The translations under genes and the position numbers were made by a program. Positions 7,118-7,924 of a DNA stretch of 7,924 bases are shown piece by piece. The notes beneath the pieces were generated by a model, which was not told where the DNA came from, did no database searches, and saw only the letters and a list, made by a program, of their open reading frames with translations. Position 1 is the first letter of the stretch; each line of letters starts with the position of its first letter. This DNA comes from Fidelibacterota bacterium (GTDB taxonomy: Bacteria > Fidelibacterota > UBA2242). Location of the stretch: NCBI GenBank assembly GCA_023229045.1, contig JALOAB010000098.1, positions 1 through 7,924 on the forward strand, given 5' to 3'.

Positions 7118-7180
7118 TTCTCCCCTGAGTCAATTATATGATAATAAATCGAATTCAGGAGAATATCAAGGTCGATAAAT

Positions 7181-7303
7181 TCGGAGTGCTCCAGTGGAGT
7201 TCCTGCGGAACATTAACAGTGTTAACGCCTGCGAACGAAGTCGCAGTATTCCTTTCCTCACTTCGCTCGGAAATGCGCCAACGCTTTTGGCACACTCCGG
7301 AGT
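7181..7303. repeat. Compact chain of perfect hairpins bounded by an inverted repeat
   Basis: CGGAGTG (7182-7188) and CACTCCG (7293-7299) form an outer stem. Inside, in order, are CTCC/GGAG (7189-7199), TTCC/GGAA (7200-7210), TTAACA/TGTTAA (7213-7225), CTGCGA/TCGCAG (7229-7246), TTTCC/GGAAA (7253-7273) and GCCAA/TTGGC (7277-7291). ACTCCGGAGT (7294-7303) is a perfect palindrome at the edge. Almost every base is used in a stem. It lies between two - strand genes, just upstream of the decayed exported-protein gene. From memory, translated words such as ACERSRS (here on + strand) recur as spurious small proteins in related genomes, which suggests a dispersed repeat. A structured RNA is the alternative. 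Confidence 0.6.
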
Positions 7304-7334
7304 CGTTTTTTCCGATCTGAAGAGATTATATTTT

Positions 7335-7865
7335 TTATTCCTGCATCAGCAGGCTGAAAGCCGTGGTCAGTTTCAGAACGTTTTGATTGGACTGTTTGAG
7401 GCGCCCGGTCAGAACGCGGGCGATATTCTGCATGACGAGGTTGCCGATGGAAGGGTTGGAGTTGCAGATTTGGAAGAAATCCATTTTGCTGATGCGTCCG
7501 GCCAGACATTTATCGATAGCCTTGACGGTGGCGGTGCGTTTGTCGTCGTCGCTGAAGAGACTCATTTCGCCGAAGAACGGATGAGCGTCGCTGGAAAGTT
7601 TTATCAGACTTTTCTCGCGGGTATCGATGCCGGCTATATTGGTTTTCAGGGTTAATGCCTGCGAAATCTCGACGTTGCCGTCCAGGAGCAGAAGGATCGA
7701 ATTGCCGACTGCGCCTTCCTGGATGATCGTTTCGCCGGCTTCGAACTCAATGACGTCGATGATGCCGCAGAAATGCTCGATGAATTTCTCTGACAAGCCA
7801 TCGAAGATTTCATAATTGGATAGCTTTTTGACATCGATGCAATCGGATTTGGTCTTGGTGCTCAT
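7335..7865 (-). CDS. Stand-alone cyclic-nucleotide-binding-domain protein (CRP-like, no DNA-binding domain)
   Basis: A 176-residue cytoplasmic protein consisting of one CNB (CAP effector) domain. Helix NYEIFDGLSEKFIEHF (about 17-32) is followed by the beta-roll: FEAGETIIQEG (41-51), SILLLLDGNVEIS (56-68), then the phosphate-binding cassette FFGEMSLFSDDDKRTATV (97-114). E100 and R110 have the same 10-residue spacing as the cAMP-contacting E72 and R82 of CRP, so nucleotide binding is credible. A long C-terminal helix (about 139-165) likely dimerises. There is no helix-turn-helix: the protein stops where CRP's DNA-binding domain would begin, so it probably acts by protein contact rather than as a transcription factor. 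The start codon overlaps the preceding gene's stop (ATGA), implying an operon and coupled translation; GGCGGTGG about 7 bases upstream is only a fair ribosome site. The partner is unknown. Confidence 0.87.
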   Translation of the reverse strand: MSTKTKSDCIDVKKLSNYEIFDGLSEKFIEHFCGIIDVIEFEAGETIIQEGAVGNSILLLLDGNVEISQALTLKTNIAGIDTREKSLIKLSSDAHPFFGEMSLFSDDDKRTATVKAIDKCLAGRISKMDFFQICNSNPSIGNLVMQNIARVLTGRLKQSNQNVLKLTTAFSLLMQE

Positions 7866-7924
7866 CGCAGAACCACCGCCTTTTCATTTTCCTGAATGAC
7901 GTAATCGTCTCCAGGATTTAATTT
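7862..7924 (-). CDS. C-terminal 20 residues of an unrecognised gene (5' part outside the window)
   Basis: On the - strand this frame is open from the window edge and reads KLNPGDDYVIQENEKAVVLR, then TGA. The other two - strand frames are closed here. The stop shares ATGA with the start of the cyclic-nucleotide-binding gene, the usual sign of co-transcribed, translationally coupled genes. The tail is too short to place in a family. The overlap suggests its product works together with the CNB-domain protein. Confidence 0.6.
   Translation of the reverse strand, partial: KLNPGDDYVIQENEKAVVLR

Noticed and set aside
7294..7310. + strand intrinsic terminator (ACTCCGGAGT followed by TTTTTT)
   Set aside because: The palindrome leaves no usable loop, and there is no + strand gene for it to serve; it is better seen as the edge of the hairpin chain.
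7194..7655. 153-residue + strand reading frame
   Set aside because: Its first part is translated from the hairpin chain and the rest is antisense to the cyclic-nucleotide-binding gene, whose family motifs are unmistakable on the other strand.

Overview
The window looks like part of a genome from the FCB (Fibrobacterota-Chlorobiota-Bacteroidota) superphylum, probably one of the less-studied lineages. The main reason is a very large secreted beta-helix protein that ends in a type IX secretion (T9SS) sorting domain with the AYPNPFNPS signature. AT-rich spacers carrying dispersed repeats fit, but they do not fix the phylum.

Left part (1-475): the last 43 codons of ornithine carbamoyltransferase (argF, + strand), then a gene-free spacer. 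The spacer holds an 11-bp tandem repeat (TCATTCRATAG) that begins inside the argF coding end, two short GC-rich hairpins each flanked by copies of that repeat, and an AT-rich tract.

Mobile element (about 476-1715): an apparently complete IS110-group insertion sequence with an intact 322-residue DEDD/serine recombinase. The 5-bp direct repeat CTCTG marks both junctions. The 246-base left end can be folded into a two-loop RNA like the bridge RNA of IS621. One loop carries a 9-base copy of the element's own right end, ending on the putative CT core. The other carries 8 bases that pair fully (two wobbles) with DNA crossing the right junction into the chromosome. This is the most interesting part of the window. 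The element appears to have split a REP-like palindromic repeat lying just downstream of the next gene.

Centre (1729-6774, - strand): a 1681-residue exported protein with a signal peptide, two beta-helix regions, a twice-repeated beta-rich module and a C-terminal T9SS domain.

Right part (6775-7924, all genes on the - strand): an AT-rich leader; the remnant of a second exported-protein gene that keeps a signal peptide but has lost its start codon; a compact chain of short perfect hairpins; a stand-alone cyclic-nucleotide-binding-domain protein; and the last 20 codons of a further gene whose stop overlaps the next start (ATGA). The last two are probably one operon. argF and the large secreted-protein gene converge on the insertion sequence, so the IS110 element sits in a neutral site between two convergent genes.
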